Below are positions 7,243 through 12,975 of a stretch of DNA of 45,951 bases, one piece after another. Made by a program: the position numbers and the translations under genes. Under the pieces are notes generated by a model. It ran no database searches. It was given only the letters and a program-made list of their open reading frames with translations, and was not told the origin of the DNA. Every line of letters starts with the position of its first letter. Within the stretch, counting starts at the first letter, position 1. Source of the DNA: Clostridia bacterium (GTDB taxonomy: Bacteria > Bacillota > Clostridia > Lachnospirales > Lachnospiraceae). The stretch covers positions 1 through 45,951 of the forward strand of contig SAAB01000023.1 in assembly GCA_009929615.1 (NCBI GenBank), read 5' to 3'.

Positions 7243-7551
7243 ATGAAACCAGTAGGGCTGTATGCGGAACTAGTAAAATGTGATTCCTTAGATTTACCTA
7301 GCATCTATGATTACATAAGTGATGAAGCATATGATGGAAAAGAGAAGATAGTAAGCTATTTGAAAAATGGGATAGAGGATTGCGTTGCACCCGGTAGGGC
7401 ATTGGATTGTTTTAATGGCGAAGTGATAGAAAACAAACTGTGTGGAATGAATGATGGCGAATTTTGTTGGCAATCCGATTTATTATACTACGTTGAAAAG
7501 TATAATCTTAGGCTAGAAAAGGAATTTGAAAAAAAGGTATTATCTAATTAA
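7243..7551 (+). CDS. Putative immunity protein, module 3
   Basis: The gene encodes 102 aa beginning MKPVGLYAELVKCDS. It starts at 7243 after a very strong AAGGAGGTGATCC site and only 4 nt after the toxin-tail stop, the usual toxin-immunity spacing. It is small, acidic and soluble, with no signal peptide or membrane segment. I recognise the general style of a cytoplasmic immunity protein but cannot name a Pfam family. A CCACC...GGTGG terminator follows. It appears intact and is a good candidate for a functional orphan immunity gene. Confidence 0.7.
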   Translation: MKPVGLYAELVKCDSLDLPSIYDYISDEAYDGKEKIVSYLKNGIEDCVAPGRALDCFNGEVIENKLCGMNDGEFCWQSDLLYYVEKYNLRLEKEFEKKVLSN

Positions 7552-7556
7552 ATCGG

Positions 7557-7583
7557 CCACCAGTCAAATGATTGGTGGTTTTT
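7557..7583 (+). terminator. Module terminator (module 3)
   Basis: CCACCAGTCA/TGATTGGTGG hairpin followed by TTTTT. Close relatives of this terminator occur after other immunity genes in the array. Confidence 0.8.
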
Positions 7584-7649
7584 CATAGCCTTTTTAAGAG
7601 AAAGGTTGGTGGTCCAAATATCTCGGAACTGTCCGTTAAACAGTATTGA

Positions 7650-7685
7650 GTTGAACGATGGGGCGAAAATGGAGCATCGTTCAAC
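7650..7685 (+). repeat. Palindromic array repeat, copy 4
   Basis: Perfect 36-bp copy lying 67 nt after the module-3 terminator. The right side joins a 14-residue toxin tail in the VERWGENGASFN frame. Confidence 0.95.
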
Positions 7686-7730
7686 TGCGACAAGCAAAAT
7701 AATACCCTTCGAGTGGTACCGAGGGGATAA
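7650..7730 (+). pseudogene. Short toxin C-terminal remnant, module 4
   Basis: Through the repeat as VERWGENGASFN the frame reads CDKQNNTLRVVPRG and stops at 7728-7730. The stop lies 12 nt before the lipoprotein gene, at the place where toxin tails end in the other modules. The piece is too short to assign to a family. Confidence 0.4.
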
Positions 7731-7742
7731 GGGGGAAATGAT

Positions 7743-8624
7743 ATGAAAAAATTTTATGCAATAAGCATGTTGAGTGTATGTATATTACTTGGACTGTCCG
7801 CCTGTAAAAAAACAGAAGAACCTGTTATCGAAACATCGACTGTTGCCGATAAAGTAGAACAATCAGAAACAAAAAAGAAGAAAAACGAATATCCTAAATA
7901 TGTAGAAACCCTTCATGAGTCTTTTAAAAAAATAACAAAAAAACATTATCCTGATTATTCTATAGGTACAATAAACACGGAAAAATCCGGTGAAAGCACT
8001 TTCTATGAATTTAATATAAAAACGACTAAAACAGCTTACATAGGTGATGCTACTGTACAATTCTATAATAATTACAAAAGTTTTGATGTACAAATCTCAG
8101 ATGAGCTTGAAAATGATGTGATAAAAAGTATTATAAGATGCTCGCTATTAGCATCAGATACATCCTTGAACGGTGTAGATGCAAGTGCTCTTGTAACAGA
8201 TATATCCAACTCATATGATGGCCTAAATAAAAGCAATATTGTATCGTCTGGAGATTATAAATATTATCTACACAAGACTTCTGGGGGAATACTAAGTAGC
8301 TTAATGCTGGAAGCTGTAAACATCGATGATATTAATCCTAAAGTATATGCAAGTCAATATATTGAAGGAACAGAGGATTTATTTAATGGGGAATTAAATA
8401 AAGGTACAGAAGTATACATAACCGGGACTATTAAAAACATGGCTTCCCTTGAATACAATGAGGCTATGGAAGTAGAAACATCTAATGGAATATATTTAAT
8501 AAATTATAATTTTAATAAGTTTATTGAATGTTTCAATATAGGTGATTCCCATACATTTTATGGAGTCGTAGCGGAACCACGAGAAGGCTATTCAGGTTGC
8601 CTGCGATTAGATGGATTTGAATAA
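7743..8624 (+). CDS. Lipoprotein, candidate membrane-anchored immunity or accessory protein
   Basis: The 293-aa product begins with a type II signal peptide and lipobox (LLGLSAC, Cys at about residue 21), followed by a charged linker and a soluble domain with repeated beta-type segments such as FYEFNIKTTK and KVYASQYIEGTEDLFNG. The C-terminal part (about residues 215-290: TEVYITGTIKNM, SHTFYGVVAEPR) resembles a small OB-fold-like module, which is a guess. An AAGGGGG site precedes the ATG. It follows a toxin tail as immunity genes do here; surface-anchored immunity proteins are known for toxins acting at the envelope. I cannot name the family. Confidence 0.6.
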   Translation: MKKFYAISMLSVCILLGLSACKKTEEPVIETSTVADKVEQSETKKKKNEYPKYVETLHESFKKITKKHYPDYSIGTINTEKSGESTFYEFNIKTTKTAYIGDATVQFYNNYKSFDVQISDELENDVIKSIIRCSLLASDTSLNGVDASALVTDISNSYDGLNKSNIVSSGDYKYYLHKTSGGILSSLMLEAVNIDDINPKVYASQYIEGTEDLFNGELNKGTEVYITGTIKNMASLEYNEAMEVETSNGIYLINYNFNKFIECFNIGDSHTFYGVVAEPREGYSGCLRLDGFE

Positions 8625-8635
8625 GAGGAATTTGT

Positions 8636-9252
8636 ATGAGTGATATTGGAAAAAGAATTAAAAATTTACGATTAGAATCTGGTATGACCCAGTTGCAGCT
8701 GGCAAAATACTGTGATTGTACAGGACAGGTTATATCTAACATAGAAAGAGGATATACCAGACCAGATGTAGAGACGCTTAATAAAATATCCAAATCTTTA
8801 AAGGTTCCTTCAGATTACCTTATTGGGGTGACAGAATCCAGATGGATTGCTGATAATCCATATTCATTAGATACAAATATGCCAAAACGCATAGCTGATC
8901 TAATGGATATTCAGCACATATCTATAGTTGAATTTGAAAAAGCCACTGGGATACCTGCAGATGATGCATCAGAGATATTGTCAGGCCAATTGAAACCTAA
9001 TATAGATGAGCTATCTAGGATATCATCTTTGTTCGGTACAACGATTAATTATATTATAGGTGCATCCAATATACAGTTGAACGATGGGGCGAAAATGGAG
9101 CATCGTTCAACGGAAAATATCAAACAGTTATTTATGTTAAAAAAGGTTCAAAAGCAGCTTACATCGAAAAGCTTAGTCATTTTGATACGCAAAGAGAGCT
9201 TTTACTTGACAAAGAGTGTATATACAGAGTATTATCAAGGAAAGGCAACGTG
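8636..9252 (+). pseudogene. XRE-family helix-turn-helix protein, 3' end cut by repeat copy 5
   Basis: The N-terminus is a clear XRE/Cro-C1 DNA-binding domain (IGKRIKNLRLESGMTQLQLA, then CTGQVISNIERGYTRPDVET, residues about 3-62). A second, weaker HTH-like unit follows (KRIADLMDIQHISIVEFEKA to TTINYIIG, about residues 83-144). At 9076 the repeat enters in the LNDGAKMEHRST frame and the remaining 45 or so residues are out-of-frame ART sequence, so real coding ends at about residue 147. It starts 11 nt after the lipoprotein gene with AAGAGGAATTTGT upstream. It may still bind DNA, because both HTH units precede the junction. Confidence 0.7.
9076..9111 (+). repeat. Palindromic array repeat, copy 5
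   Basis: Perfect 36-bp copy that truncates the XRE gene on the left and joins the C-terminal half of an ADP-ribosyltransferase toxin on the right. Confidence 0.95.
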
Positions 9253-9273
9253 ATTGAGTTGGAGGTGATTTAA
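9076..9273 (+). pseudogene. ADP-ribosyltransferase toxin, C-terminal remnant
   Basis: In the VERWGENGASFN frame the segment continues with VIYVKKGSKAAYIEKLSHFD, then TQRELLLDKECIYRVL, and ends with VIELEVI. This is the C-terminal half of an ADP-ribosyltransferase exoenzyme fold: the QRE triplet is in the place of the catalytic Q/E-x-E motif and is followed by the usual LL-D...YRVL strand. The N-terminal half with the NAD-binding Arg and the STS motif is absent, so the toxin is inactive. The stop at 9271-9273 overlaps the region of the next gene's ribosome site. Confidence 0.75.
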
Positions 9274-9274
9274 T

Positions 9275-9400
9275 ATGACAGAAAAAGAATACCGGAAAGC
9301 TCTTGAGGAACGTGAAAAAGCTTTGAGAGAAGAGCGTATAAAAGCGTTTGAACTTTCGGCGGAAGAGGTTGAACAATTAAAAAAAGAAGGACGCATTTAG
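9275..9400 (+). CDS. Small coiled-coil protein next to ART tail
   Basis: This 41-aa ORF begins MTEKEYRKALEEREKALREE and ends KKEGRI. It has a strong TTGGAGGTGATT site and starts one base after the ART tail stop. It is almost entirely predicted alpha-helix with many Lys and Glu residues. Its position is that of an immunity gene, but at 41 aa it could be an accessory peptide or a shortened immunity protein. A perfect 10-bp terminator follows. Confidence 0.5.
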   Translation: MTEKEYRKALEEREKALREERIKAFELSAEEVEQLKKEGRI

Positions 9401-9432
9401 ATACCACTCAGCAGAGATGTTGAGTGGTATTT
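9401..9432 (+). terminator. Module terminator (module 5)
   Basis: Perfect 10-bp stem ATACCACTCA/TGAGTGGTAT (9401-9410 and 9421-9430) followed by TT and directly by repeat copy 6. Confidence 0.75.
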
Positions 9433-9468
9433 GTTGAACGATGGGGCGAAAATGGAGCATCGTTCAAC
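9433..9468 (+). repeat. Palindromic array repeat, copy 6
   Basis: Perfect 36-bp copy placed 2 nt after the module-5 hairpin. A toxin tail follows in the MGRKWSIVQ frame. Confidence 0.95.
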
Positions 9469-9569
9469 TCGAAGATGATGTTTATAAAGATATTATTCGA
9501 AGCAGTACTACGACGAATAAGAAGTACGACCAAATTGCCGGTGTTAACGGAAAGGGCGTGAAGCAATGA
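9441..9569 (+). pseudogene. Toxin C-terminal remnant, module 6
   Basis: In the MGRKWSIVQ frame the tail reads LEDDVYKDIIRSSTTTNKKY, then DQIAGVNGKGVKQ to the stop at 9567-9569. The stop overlaps the ATG of the next gene (ATGA), as expected of a toxin-immunity pair. The toxin family is not recognised. Confidence 0.5.
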
Positions 9570-9841
9570 GAAGATACCAAATAAGCGGAAGACCTGAGAT
9601 ATTAGGATTCACCAATTATCAAAGAGTTGATGAAAAATTGCTCTTTGATGATGTGTTGCATAGAATTAAAGCAAATGTAGATATAGAAATGGGATCTAAA
9701 AAAATAAGCCCTAGCGAGGAGTATTATCTTTGCCGGATATCGGGCTTGCCATTTACGTTAATATTTGACTTAAATTATGGGCCGAGCATTTGGTCGGAAA
9801 GTCCGGAAGCAATATGCAAACTAAAAAATTATTTCAATTAA
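9566..9841 (+). CDS. Putative immunity protein, module 6
   Basis: The 91-aa protein begins MRRYQISGRPEILGFTNYQR. It is soluble and mixed alpha/beta, with no signal or membrane segment. The start codon overlaps the toxin-tail stop in an ATGA arrangement, which indicates translational coupling in the parent locus. A CCACTAATC/GATTGGTGG terminator follows. I do not recognise the family; the immunity role is inferred from position. Confidence 0.6.
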   Translation: MRRYQISGRPEILGFTNYQRVDEKLLFDDVLHRIKANVDIEMGSKKISPSEEYYLCRISGLPFTLIFDLNYGPSIWSESPEAICKLKNYFN

Positions 9842-9844
9842 TAA

Positions 9845-9878
9845 CCACTAATCTGCAAAAAATGATTGGTGGTATTTT
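9845..9878 (+). terminator. Module terminator (module 6)
   Basis: CCACTAATC (9845-9853) pairs with GATTGGTGG (9864-9872), with one G-T pair, followed by TATTTT and then repeat copy 7. Confidence 0.75.
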
Positions 9879-9914
9879 GTTGAACGATGGGGCGAAAATG
9901 GAGCATCGTTCAAC
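9879..9914 (+). repeat. Palindromic array repeat, copy 7
   Basis: Perfect 36-bp copy directly after the T-tract of the module-6 terminator. The short tail that follows fits best in the LNDGAKMEHRST frame (EWMVDVWEKSL, stop at 9949-9951). Confidence 0.95.
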
Positions 9915-9932
9915 AGAATGGATGGTTGATGT

Positions 9933-10103
9933 ATGGGAGAAAAGCTTATAACGGATTTCAAAATTGGAGATTTTGTAAAAGACAAAAAGACACATATCAT
10001 ATACGAAGTGCTTGGAAAAAGCGTAGTCGACGGAATACATCTGCACCCGGTAGAGGGTGGACATCATGTATGGATTCAAAAAGGTCGACTTGAAAGAATT
10101 TAA
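9933..10103 (+). CDS. Small hypothetical protein, module 7
   Basis: The 56-aa ORF begins MGEKLITDFKIGDFVKDKKT and ends RLERI, with a small beta-rich, SH3-like pattern (IGDFVKDKKTHIIYEVLG). Its start lies inside the short tail that follows repeat copy 7, so the junction may have replaced its original upstream region. No strong ribosome site is present (TTGATGT only). It is followed by an HTH gene. Function unknown. Confidence 0.45.
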   Translation: MGEKLITDFKIGDFVKDKKTHIIYEVLGKSVVDGIHLHPVEGGHHVWIQKGRLERI

Positions 10104-10125
10104 GGTAGAAGAGAGGAAGAAAATC

Positions 10126-10353
10126 ATGACAATTAAAGAGATTAGAGCTCTTACAGGGCTTACACAGGTAGAATTTGGAAATTATTATAACATCCCACTT
10201 CCAACGATTAAAAAGTGGGAATCAAGCGAAGGCAGTCAAAATTACAGAGAGTGTCCTGTATACGTAAATCAGCTGTTAGAAAAAGCAGTACGAATTGATT
10301 TTAAACGAAAAATTGCAAAAGCAAATAAAGAAAACCACCTTATCGAGGGATAG
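10126..10353 (+). CDS. Small XRE-type helix-turn-helix protein
   Basis: The 75-aa product reads MTIKEIRALTGLTQVEFGNY followed by NIPLPTIKKWESSEG, a clear helix-turn-helix of the short type common in Lachnospiraceae, and a C-terminal helix (VYVNQLLEKAVRIDFKR). The start at 10126 is preceded by GAGAGGAAGAAA. Small HTH genes of this kind often travel with mobile or toxin-immunity regions. The stop codon lies inside the terminator hairpin that follows. Confidence 0.7.
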   Translation: MTIKEIRALTGLTQVEFGNYYNIPLPTIKKWESSEGSQNYRECPVYVNQLLEKAVRIDFKRKIAKANKENHLIEG

Positions 10354-10366
10354 GGTGGTCTTTTTA
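10334..10366 (+). terminator. Module terminator (module 7)
   Basis: ACCACCTTATC pairs with GATAGGGTGGT (one G-T pair) and is followed by CTTTTTAT. The HTH stop codon is within the 3' arm. Confidence 0.8.
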
Positions 10367-10403
10367 TATAAACGGACTTCTTATTTCGGAAACTCGCCTT
10401 TAT

Positions 10404-10439
10404 CTTGAACGATGGGGCGAAAGTGGAGCATCGTTCAAC
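10404..10439 (+). repeat. Palindromic array repeat, copy 8 (degenerate)
   Basis: Two changes from the consensus: first base C instead of G, and AAAG in place of AAAA in the centre. Right arm CATCGTTCAAC is intact. Confidence 0.9.
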
Positions 10440-10530
10440 TGCGTTTAAACGAGAAGAAATCATTGTAGATGGACTAATACGGGATTTTTATGGAGGAGAG
10501 GTGATGATACTTGATATCAAAAGGAAATAA
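10405..10530 (+). pseudogene. Toxin C-terminal remnant, module 8
   Basis: In the frame that reads LNDGAKVEHRST through the repeat, the tail reads AFKREEIIVDGLIRDFYGGE then VMILDIKRK and stops at 10528-10530. It overlaps the start of the next gene at 10511. No family is recognised. The frame differs from modules 1 and 3, which matters for interpreting the repeat. Confidence 0.5.
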
Positions 10531-10822
10531 TAGCTGGGCCCCGCCTTCGATAAAAGAGTCTGTAGTCTGGAAAAGTGGCATGACACCAGAGGAATACGAA
10601 CTAGAGTTGGCTTACTATTACGGATGCAAGATGAGGAAGGCTGATTACGAACCCATATGGAGGCAAGAGGCGAATAGAAAAGAAGTTCAAATAGATGATA
10701 CGTGGGCATCACCATATTTAAAGGGTTTCGATTTTTATTATTCAGGAATGCCATTAAAGGATTACCGTGAGAAATATAAAGAATATTTTGAAAAAATAAG
10801 ACAACAGTCACCAATCAATTGA
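10511..10822 (+). CDS. Putative immunity protein, module 8
   Basis: The 103-aa ORF uses a TTG start at 10511, preceded by GGAGGAGAGGTGATGATAC, and overlaps the toxin tail by 20 nt. The product is acidic and tyrosine-rich (MTPEEYELELAYYYGCKMRK, DFYYSGMPLKDYREKYKEYF) with no membrane segment. The position is that of an immunity gene. Its stop codon lies in the terminator stem. Family not recognised; a later internal start is possible. Confidence 0.55.
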   Translation: MISKGNNSWAPPSIKESVVWKSGMTPEEYELELAYYYGCKMRKADYEPIWRQEANRKEVQIDDTWASPYLKGFDFYYSGMPLKDYREKYKEYFEKIRQQSPIN

Positions 10823-10834
10823 CTGGTGGTTTTC
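10809..10834 (+). terminator. Module terminator (module 8)
   Basis: CACCAATCA/TGACTGGTG hairpin followed by TTTTC. It is closely related to the terminators at 7557 and 12296, including the following TTATGCC. Confidence 0.75.
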
Positions 10835-10854
10835 TTATGCCCAGGAGGTAAACC

Positions 10855-10992
10855 ATGAAAGTAGAATGTACCTGTGGATATCTGATGGATCCAGAGAGAA
10901 TAAAGCTGCATGAACACCGGCAGCGGGATGGTTTGGTTGAACGATGGGGCGAAAATGGAGCATCATTCAACAAAATGATAGAGAATGGCTAA
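10855..10992 (+). pseudogene. Small cysteine-containing protein start cut by repeat copy 9
   Basis: A strong CAGGAGGTAAACC site precedes ATG 10855. The 27 native codons begin MKVECTCGYLMDPERIKLHE; the frame then enters the repeat as VERWGENGASFN and stops after KMIENG. The CTC and the context look like the beginning of a small metal- or zinc-ribbon-type protein whose remainder has been replaced. Confidence 0.45.
10936..10971 (+). repeat. Palindromic array repeat, copy 9 (degenerate right arm)
   Basis: Right arm is CATCATTCAAC, one G-to-A change, which breaks one base pair of the palindrome. The same change is shared with copies 10 and 11. Confidence 0.95.
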
Positions 10993-11186
10993 TAAACAGA
11001 ATGGATGAAATAATCAATTATCCAGATGAAATCACGCACGGTGATTGGCGCTCGCAAGAAGGAATATGTGATTTTTACATCAAGGATGACGATGTTGTCA
11101 TTGTAAATGATGGAGAATTCGTGTCGATTTTAAAAGGAGGTGTTAATAATGCGAGAATTAAGAACTCAAGAAGGAAAAAAGTTTAA
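10944..11186 (+). pseudogene. Toxin C-terminal remnant, module 9
   Basis: In the MGRKW frame the repeat is followed by WLINRMDEIINYPDEITHGD, then GICDFYIKDDDVVIVNDGEF and VSILKGGVNN. About 70 residues of the toxin are left. The pattern (acidic strand, DDDVVIVNDGEFVSILKGG) looks like a conserved C-terminus of a polymorphic toxin, but I cannot name the family. The frame runs 38 nt into the immunity gene at 11149, an overlap normal for such pairs. Confidence 0.6.
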
Positions 11187-11448
11187 AAAATTTTTTGAAA
11201 TAGTTCGTGCTAAGGCATTTGAGGTGGGTTGCATATTCTTTGTTGATTGTGGCGAGGGCACCGACTTTGAGAATGACGATATGGAAGGTGAGAATCTTTC
11301 TGGTTGGCTCATACCTATGGATAAAGCAGATAGGTTTCAAACGGATTTTGACAGCAATAGGGTGGCGGACGAGTGGGATAGTTTCGAAGTGTTTATGAGA
11401 TGGAAAAATGTAGATGGGAAAATAGAAGTTGAATTTGAAAAATGGTAG
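11149..11448 (+). CDS. Putative immunity protein, module 9
   Basis: The 99-aa protein starts at ATG 11149, which fits the AAAGGAGGTG site at about 11132-11141; the apparent start at 11140 lies inside that site. It begins MRELRTQEGKKFKKFFEIVR and is strongly acidic (GEGTDFENDDMEGENLSGWL), typical of immunity proteins that neutralise basic nucleases. No membrane segment. The gene is intact and followed by a module terminator. Confidence 0.65.
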   Translation: MRELRTQEGKKFKKFFEIVRAKAFEVGCIFFVDCGEGTDFENDDMEGENLSGWLIPMDKADRFQTDFDSNRVADEWDSFEVFMRWKNVDGKIEVEFEKW

Positions 11449-11450
11449 AG

Positions 11451-11481
11451 ACCACCAGCCAGCCGGCCGGTGGTTTTTTCA
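11451..11481 (+). terminator. Module terminator (module 9)
   Basis: ACCACCAGCC pairs with GGCCGGTGGT, with one mismatch, followed by TTTTTTC. Confidence 0.8.
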
Positions 11482-11497
11482 TGAAAGGAGAATCGAT

Positions 11498-11581
11498 ATG
11501 GCAAAGAACGACATGGAAGTCATAGAATACAAGATACTTAAGTACCTGTATGAATCACTTAAATCCGGGCATACTAGTTGA
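11498..11581 (+). pseudogene. YjcQ-like winged-helix protein, N-terminal fragment
   Basis: After a GAAAGGAGAATCGAT site the ORF reads MAKNDMEVIEYKILKYLYES then LKSGH, which resembles the N-terminus of the YjcQ winged-helix family found in phages and Firmicutes. Repeat copy 10 then supplies a TGA stop, leaving 27 residues. The rest of the gene is not found after the repeat, so this is a truncation, not a simple insertion. Confidence 0.5.
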
Positions 11582-11612
11582 ACGATGGGGCGAAAATGGA
11601 GCATCATTCAAC
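11577..11612 (+). repeat. Palindromic array repeat, copy 10 (degenerate right arm)
   Basis: Right arm CATCATTCAAC as in copies 9 and 11. It truncates the YjcQ-like start on the left. To its right is only a 14-residue open tail in the MGRKW frame ending at 11656. Confidence 0.95.
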
Positions 11613-11790
11613 ATGTAACTTGTAAAAGACTGATGCAGTATGAAGAAGGTATATAGCTTAATTTCGTTCAATCCTACATATGAACCAATAATTATACTAA
11701 TGAACAGATTGAATCTTTACCGGTGAGAATAATAGAGATAGTTGTAGAAAACAGACAAAAGTATTAACTTTTCAAAAAAGAGGGTAAACC
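11613..11790 (+). other. Eroded coding remnants before the glycine-zipper gene
   Basis: No intact gene is visible. A tail HVTCKRLMQYEEGI ends at 11656. Another open stretch in the plus strand reads EQIESLPVRIIEIVVENRQK and stops near 11766. Both look like fragments of older coding sequence. Confidence 0.35.
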
Positions 11791-12267
11791 ATGGGATTTT
11801 TTAAAAGTAGAAAAGGCTCAATCATCAGTGATTATTTTAATTTGCTGGAAAATGTTGCAGGTTTTTCAAAAGGTTATATGTATGAAGTATCATTGTATAT
11901 TGACCATTTAGAAATAACTTCTTTGCAAAAGAAGACGGTATTACTGAATTATGAACAGATTACAGATGTTTTCTATGGTGTAGAAACTGAATTGAAAGAA
12001 AAATCAAAATCAGTAATTGGCAGGGCTGTAATAGGTGGTTTATTGTTCGGTACAGCAGGGGCTGTTGTTGGTGGTATTTCAGGTGACGACACCAAGAAAG
12101 TTAAAGAACATCATTTTTATTTCATAATCAGTTATACAAATTCAGATAGTGAAGATAGTTATATTCAGTTTGAAGATACAAGGGTATACAGGGGGTTAAA
12201 ACTTTCTAATAAACTAAAAGAACTATCAAATATACAGAATATGTCAAACACTGATGTTCATTTGTAA
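11791..12267 (+). CDS. Glycine-zipper protein, candidate immunity or superinfection-type protein
   Basis: The 158-aa protein begins MGFFKSRKGSIISDYFNLLE, preceded by AAAGAGGGTAAACC. A central hydrophobic glycine-zipper segment (GRAVIGGLLFGTAGAVVGGI, about residues 75-96) lies between two beta-rich parts with a PH-like feel (YEVSLYIDHLEITSLQKKTV; HHFYFIISYTNSDSEDSYIQ). Proteins of this type are often membrane-associated and found in mobile regions. In this array it occupies the immunity position of module 10. Function is not established. Confidence 0.6.
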   Translation: MGFFKSRKGSIISDYFNLLENVAGFSKGYMYEVSLYIDHLEITSLQKKTVLLNYEQITDVFYGVETELKEKSKSVIGRAVIGGLLFGTAGAVVGGISGDDTKKVKEHHFYFIISYTNSDSEDSYIQFEDTRVYRGLKLSNKLKELSNIQNMSNTDVHL

Positions 12268-12295
12268 CAGATACAAAGATGAATTCAATAAAGTA

Positions 12296-12324
12296 ACCAC
12301 CAGTCAATTGATTGGTGGTTTTCT
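12296..12324 (+). terminator. Module terminator (module 10)
   Basis: ACCACCAGTCAATTGATTGGTGGT is a 24-nt near-perfect palindrome: arms ACCACCA and TGGTGGT around GTCAATTGAT. It is followed by TTTTC and TTATGCC, like the module-8 terminator. Confidence 0.8.
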
Positions 12325-12635
12325 TATGCCGGGGTGTAAGTTATGAAAGGTGCGATAGTAATTTAAATATAATACTTTGCAATAATAACTGCTAGTTTGT
12401 AAAAGTAGTTGCAAGCAAAATTGGGCATTTAAAAATGCAATTAAGGAATGTGATGAGGGTGGGAAAGTCCTCCTTTCGGGACAGTACTTGTGAGAAAATA
12501 TATTTAATAAATAGATTTGAAAATGTGAAGTGGATTTCAACGAGAGAAAAAAGATAGAATAAAAGAAGAAATTATGAAAAAATCCAGTATCAAAAAAGTA
12601 TTACAACGTATAGAAATCAAAACGGAGGATAAAAA
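12325..12635 (+). other. Gene-poor stretch with eroded coding fragments
   Basis: No full gene is seen. One frame reads NWAFKNAIKECDEGGKVLLS and stops at about 12492, which looks like a true protein fragment. A 21-codon ORF (12574-12639, MKKSSIKKVLQRIEIKTEDK) overlaps the next ATG by ATGA and might couple its translation, with weak support. Confidence 0.35.
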
Positions 12636-12902
12636 ATGAGCAAGGAAAAGAATTTAAGAGACATAAACTACGAGATGAAAAAAGTGAATAATAATCTGCA
12701 GAGATTGTGTAACATTGGGATGCTGGGCATTCCCTTTGAGATGTTAAAGAAGGCCAGAGAAGAAGGTGATGAAGAAGCTATCATGCTTGGTAAAATCGGA
12801 TTGGCGTTAGTTGCTGTATTGCAGGTGATTATCTCTATCTCGAACATTGTGAATATTTATAAGAAAAAAAGAGAAGACGACAGTAAAGAAGAAGTGGCAT
12901 AG
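12636..12902 (+). CDS. Small single-span membrane protein
   Basis: The 88-aa product begins MSKEKNLRDINYEMKKVNNN, with one predicted transmembrane helix (IGLALVAVLQVIISISNIVNIY, about residues 52-74) between an N-terminal amphipathic helix and a charged C-terminal tail. A good AACGGAGGATAAAAA site precedes the ATG. It ends 18 nt before repeat copy 11. Function unknown; a membrane immunity protein is possible. Confidence 0.6.
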   Translation: MSKEKNLRDINYEMKKVNNNLQRLCNIGMLGIPFEMLKKAREEGDEEAIMLGKIGLALVAVLQVIISISNIVNIYKKKREDDSKEEVA

Positions 12903-12919
12903 GTTATGTTAAATATGGA

Positions 12920-12955
12920 CTTGAACGATGGGGCGAAAATGGAGCATCATTCAAC
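12920..12955 (+). repeat. Palindromic array repeat, copy 11 (most degenerate)
   Basis: First base C instead of G, and right arm CATCATTCAAC. It is the last copy; the ribosome site of the next gene (AAAAAGGAGAG) follows immediately, with only five or six extra codons in any frame. Confidence 0.95.
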
Positions 12956-12975
12956 AAAAAAGGAGAGTGGATAAT

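Noticed and set aside
9076-9111. Simple transposition of the repeat into intact genes with target duplication
   Set aside because: The interrupted genes do not continue after the repeat and no direct duplication of flanking bases is seen. The repeats join unrelated sequences.
5997-12955. The palindromic elements as integron attC sites
   Set aside because: The ends match the 7-base core patterns (GTTGAAC as GTTRRRY and GTTCAAC as RYYYAAC), but their order is inverted relative to attC, the loop is short and conserved, and no integron integrase is visible. The similarity is probably a consequence of the palindrome.
5997-12955. A CRISPR array
   Set aside because: Repeat length and palindromy are CRISPR-like, but the spacing is 300-1400 bp with genes between repeats, and no cas genes are present.
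6005-12957. Short proteins starting MGRKWSIVQ as a real protein family
   Set aside because: The shared N-terminus is only the translated repeat; the ATG inside it lacks a good ribosome site in most copies, and the sequence after it is unrelated.
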